In this document: positions 11,946-14,253 of the stretch, in pieces
How the letters are laid out: each line of letters starts with the position of its first letter
How positions within the stretch are numbered: position 1 is the stretch's first letter
Notes under the pieces: model-generated
The model's input: only the letters and a program-made list of their open reading frames with translations
Database searches by the model: none
What the model was told of the DNA's origin: nothing
From: Acidobacteriaceae bacterium
GTDB lineage: Bacteria > Acidobacteriota > Terriglobia > Terriglobales > Acidobacteriaceae
Direction: 5' to 3'
Length of the DNA stretch: 14,253 bases
Assembly: GCA_003167305.1 (NCBI GenBank)
Contig: PMTP01000204.1
Coordinates: forward strand, 1 to 14,253
Made by a program: the position numbers and the translations under genes

Positions 11946-14246
11946 ATGACGAAGAGACTGATTCCCGTGATCGCGATCATTCTCGGCTGGACCTCGACTG
12001 CCTGGGCAGCCTCGCCCGCCACACTGACCACGCTGGGCCAGATTGCCTCCCTCAGCAATGCCCAGGCCAACCAGGCGCTGCCCGCCGCCTTTGAGGCTAC
12101 GGTTACCTACTTTCCGGGCCATGACAATCTCTTGTTCATGCAAGAGGGCGACCAAGCCGTTTTTGTACTCGCCACCACCCCGATCAAGCTGCTTCCCGGC
12201 GATCGCGTCCTGGTTCGGGGAACGACGCAGGTGAGCTTTCGCCCCATCGTGGTCAGCAACAATATCACCCTGCTCCGCCACGGCGACTTGCCCAAACCCG
12301 TGCCCGCCACCTTCGATGAGCTGGTCCGTGCCCAGTACGACTGTGTACTCGTGACTATCCATGCCGTGGTCCGCACAGCGGAGCTGGGATGGAGCCCGAG
12401 TACGCGCGTTACGTATTTGCAATTGCTCATGGATGGCGGTTATGTCGAGGCGATGGTGGACAGCACAGATGAGGACTCGCTCAAAGGCCTACTCGACGCC
12501 GAGGTCGAGGTCACTGGAATCGCCGGGGGAAGATTCGACAACAAGATGCAGATCTCCGGAGTCTTGCTCCATGTATCTTCCCTGGCGGGGGTGAAGGTTT
12601 TGAAGCGCGCCGGCGCCACTCTGAGCTCCGTCCCGGTAACCCCCATGGACAAGATTCTTGCCTACTATCATGTGCAGGATCTGAGCCAGAGAATCCGGGT
12701 CAGGGGAAGCATCACGTACTATCAACCCGGCACGGCAATCGTGTTGCAGGATGGCGCCAAAAGCATCTGGGTCGCAACCCCGGTTCGCAGCCCCTTGCGG
12801 ATCGGCGATATTGCGGACGCCACAGGCTTTCCTGCTATCCATGACGGCTTTTTGGCTTTGACACACGGCGAAATCGAGGATAGCGATGTGTGGGCGCCCG
12901 TCACGCCACAGCCGGCGACCTGGCGGCAACTCGGCTATTGGAGCGCCAATCGGCCCGATGGGCACCTGTACGATCTGGTCTCCATCGAAGGCCAGGTGGC
13001 GACCGAAGTCAGGGGCGCCATGCAGGACGAGTATGTTCTGGCTTCGGATGGCCGATTGTTTTCCGCCATTTACAGTCACCCCGATGCCGCCAGCCTGCTT
13101 CCGCTTCCGGCCATGAAAGATATCCCCCCCGGCTCCAGAGTCCGCGTCACCGGCATCTGCATCATTGAGGGCGCCAACCCCTATAACACCAGTCAAGAGG
13201 TGCCGTTCCATATCCTGCTGCGCTCTTTTGACGATATTTCGGTCGTTGCCCGGCCTTCGCTGGTGAACACGCGCAACCTCCTTCTGGTTCTCGGCCTGCT
13301 GCTGGTCGTGGTCTTCGTCGTGATCGCCAGGGGCTGGGCACTGGAACGAAAGATACGCCGCCAAACCACCATTATGTCGGCCCGCACCAAGGCTGAGGCC
13401 GAGCTGGAGCGGCAGCGCAGCCGCATCCTGGAAGACATCAACGGCTCGCGGCCCCTCGCAGAAATTATTGAGGAGATTGCGGCGATGGTCTCCTCCACGC
13501 TGGAGGGCACCCCTTGCTGGTGCGAGGTCGCCGATGGAGAGACGCTGGGCGTTTGCCCGAAGGAACCGCACGGCCTGCGCATCGTCCTTGAGGAGATTCC
13601 TGCCCGCTCCGGTCCGGCGCTGGGCGCGCTCTATGCCGGATTCAATCCGCAAAGGCCGCAGATCGACTCCGAGATCGTGGCACTCCAAACAGGGGCGCGG
13701 CTGGCCACGCTGGCCATTGAGACGCGCCGGCTCTACACTGATCTGCGCCGCCGCTCGGAGTTCGATCTGCTCACTGATATTCACAACCGCTTCGCAATGG
13801 AAAAGTTTATCGAATTGCAGATCGGAGAGGCGCGCCTATCCGGCAGGATTCTGGGACTGATCTACATCGATCTGGACAAATTCAAGCCCATCAACGACAC
13901 TTATGGCCATCATGTGGGAGACCTTTTCCTCCAGGCGGTGGCCTTGCGCATGAGCCGCCAGTTGCTGGGCGGCGATATGCTGGCGCGGCTGGGCGGAGAC
14001 GAATTCGCCGCGCTGGTCTCGCTGCAGCATGGCCGTTCCGACATGGATAAAATCCTTGCCCGACTGGAAAGCTGCTTTGACGAGCCTTTCTCCGTGGAGG
14101 GGAATCTGCTGCACGGCGAGGCCAGCATCGGCTTTGCGCTCTACCCGGAGAACGGCGCTACACAAGACAGTCTGCTGAGCGCCGCCGACGCGGCCATGTA
14201 CGCGGTGAAGAAAGGCAAGCAGCAAGCCGAAGAGAACCCGGCATAG
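11946..14246 (+). CDS. Membrane diguanylate cyclase with periplasmic OB-like sensor, GAF and GGDEF (paralogue 2)
   Basis: 766 residues, same layout as the gene before it. It has a signal peptide (1-21, ending STAWA-A), a periplasmic region to about residue 437 with the same repeated 'ITYY...VLQDG...GD' units, a TM helix at about 443-462, a coiled coil (466-498), a GAF-like domain, and GGDEF at 683-687. Residues 632-665 and 668-693 are identical to residues 626-659 and 662-687 of the first protein, but the periplasmic halves differ at many positions. The I-site again has Leu (674) for Arg, so product inhibition through that site should be weak or absent. The ATG at 11946 is chosen because the signal peptide begins there; a TTG at 11922 is in frame. 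The gap from the first gene is 121 bp. The two could be transcribed together or separately. Confidence 0.9.
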   Translation: MTKRLIPVIAIILGWTSTAWAASPATLTTLGQIASLSNAQANQALPAAFEATVTYFPGHDNLLFMQEGDQAVFVLATTPIKLLPGDRVLVRGTTQVSFRPIVVSNNITLLRHGDLPKPVPATFDELVRAQYDCVLVTIHAVVRTAELGWSPSTRVTYLQLLMDGGYVEAMVDSTDEDSLKGLLDAEVEVTGIAGGRFDNKMQISGVLLHVSSLAGVKVLKRAGATLSSVPVTPMDKILAYYHVQDLSQRIRVRGSITYYQPGTAIVLQDGAKSIWVATPVRSPLRIGDIADATGFPAIHDGFLALTHGEIEDSDVWAPVTPQPATWRQLGYWSANRPDGHLYDLVSIEGQVATEVRGAMQDEYVLASDGRLFSAIYSHPDAASLLPLPAMKDIPPGSRVRVTGICIIEGANPYNTSQEVPFHILLRSFDDISVVARPSLVNTRNLLLVLGLLLVVVFVVIARGWALERKIRRQTTIMSARTKAEAELERQRSRILEDINGSRPLAEIIEEIAAMVSSTLEGTPCWCEVADGETLGVCPKEPHGLRIVLEEIPARSGPALGALYAGFNPQRPQIDSEIVALQTGARLATLAIETRRLYTDLRRRSEFDLLTDIHNRFAMEKFIELQIGEARLSGRILGLIYIDLDKFKPINDTYGHHVGDLFLQAVALRMSRQLLGGDMLARLGGDEFAALVSLQHGRSDMDKILARLESCFDEPFSVEGNLLHGEASIGFALYPENGATQDSLLSAADAAMYAVKKGKQQAEENPA

Positions 14247-14253
14247 ACAGGCT

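Noticed and set aside
12489..13784. Minus-strand open frame of 431 codons, with similar ones at 10616-11362 and 11469-12422
   Set aside because: They are antisense shadows of the two cyclase genes. They resemble each other only because the sense genes are paralogues.

Overview
The window looks like chromosomal DNA from an Acidobacteriota bacterium, most likely class Terriglobia (Acidobacteriaceae-like). This is an inference. It rests on the GC-rich coding style, the enlarged D-Ala-D-Ala ligase, the membrane diguanylate cyclases with a periplasmic OB-like sensor, and several palindromic intergenic repeats of a style I associate with this group. No rRNA, confident tRNA or CRISPR array is present.

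Left part (1-2640): an accessory region. The left edge carries what looks like the end of an insertion sequence: a Gln-rich C-terminal coding tail running off the edge, then two 25-bp-spaced terminal repeats. After about 300 bp without a gene comes a minus-strand cassette that is visibly more AT-rich, especially at 780-1860. Read in its own direction it encodes a 275-aa protein with a PD-(D/E)XK-like N-terminus, a very small protein in an ambiguous frame, and a small membrane protein translationally coupled to it. Immediately upstream on the same strand is a HigB/HigA-type toxin-antitoxin pair with a recognisable promoter. Two related palindromic REP-like elements (351-390 and 2564-2632) bracket the whole block. 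This is the part most likely to hold an undescribed system.

Middle part (2665-9265): ordinary metabolism. A BadF/NAGK-type amino-sugar kinase (minus) diverges from a secreted GH27 alpha-galactosidase (plus). Then come fabD (plus), an epoxide-hydrolase-like alpha/beta hydrolase (minus), a one-TM protein (minus) and ddl (minus). Between ddl and the one-TM gene lies a 145-bp element with 31-bp imperfect inverted arms, each built from CAGT-starting heptamers; one arm supplies the last codons and stop of ddl.

Right part (9542-14246): two tandem paralogous diguanylate cyclases (760 and 766 aa). Each has a signal peptide, a periplasmic region of repeated OB-like beta units, one TM helix, a coiled coil, a GAF-like domain with a conserved Cys-Trp-Cys, and an intact GGDEF domain whose inhibitory I-site Arg is replaced by Leu. 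The cytoplasmic halves are nearly identical, including a 51-nt identical DNA stretch, while the sensor halves have diverged. This suggests a recent duplication, possibly with gene conversion, giving two inputs to the same c-di-GMP output.
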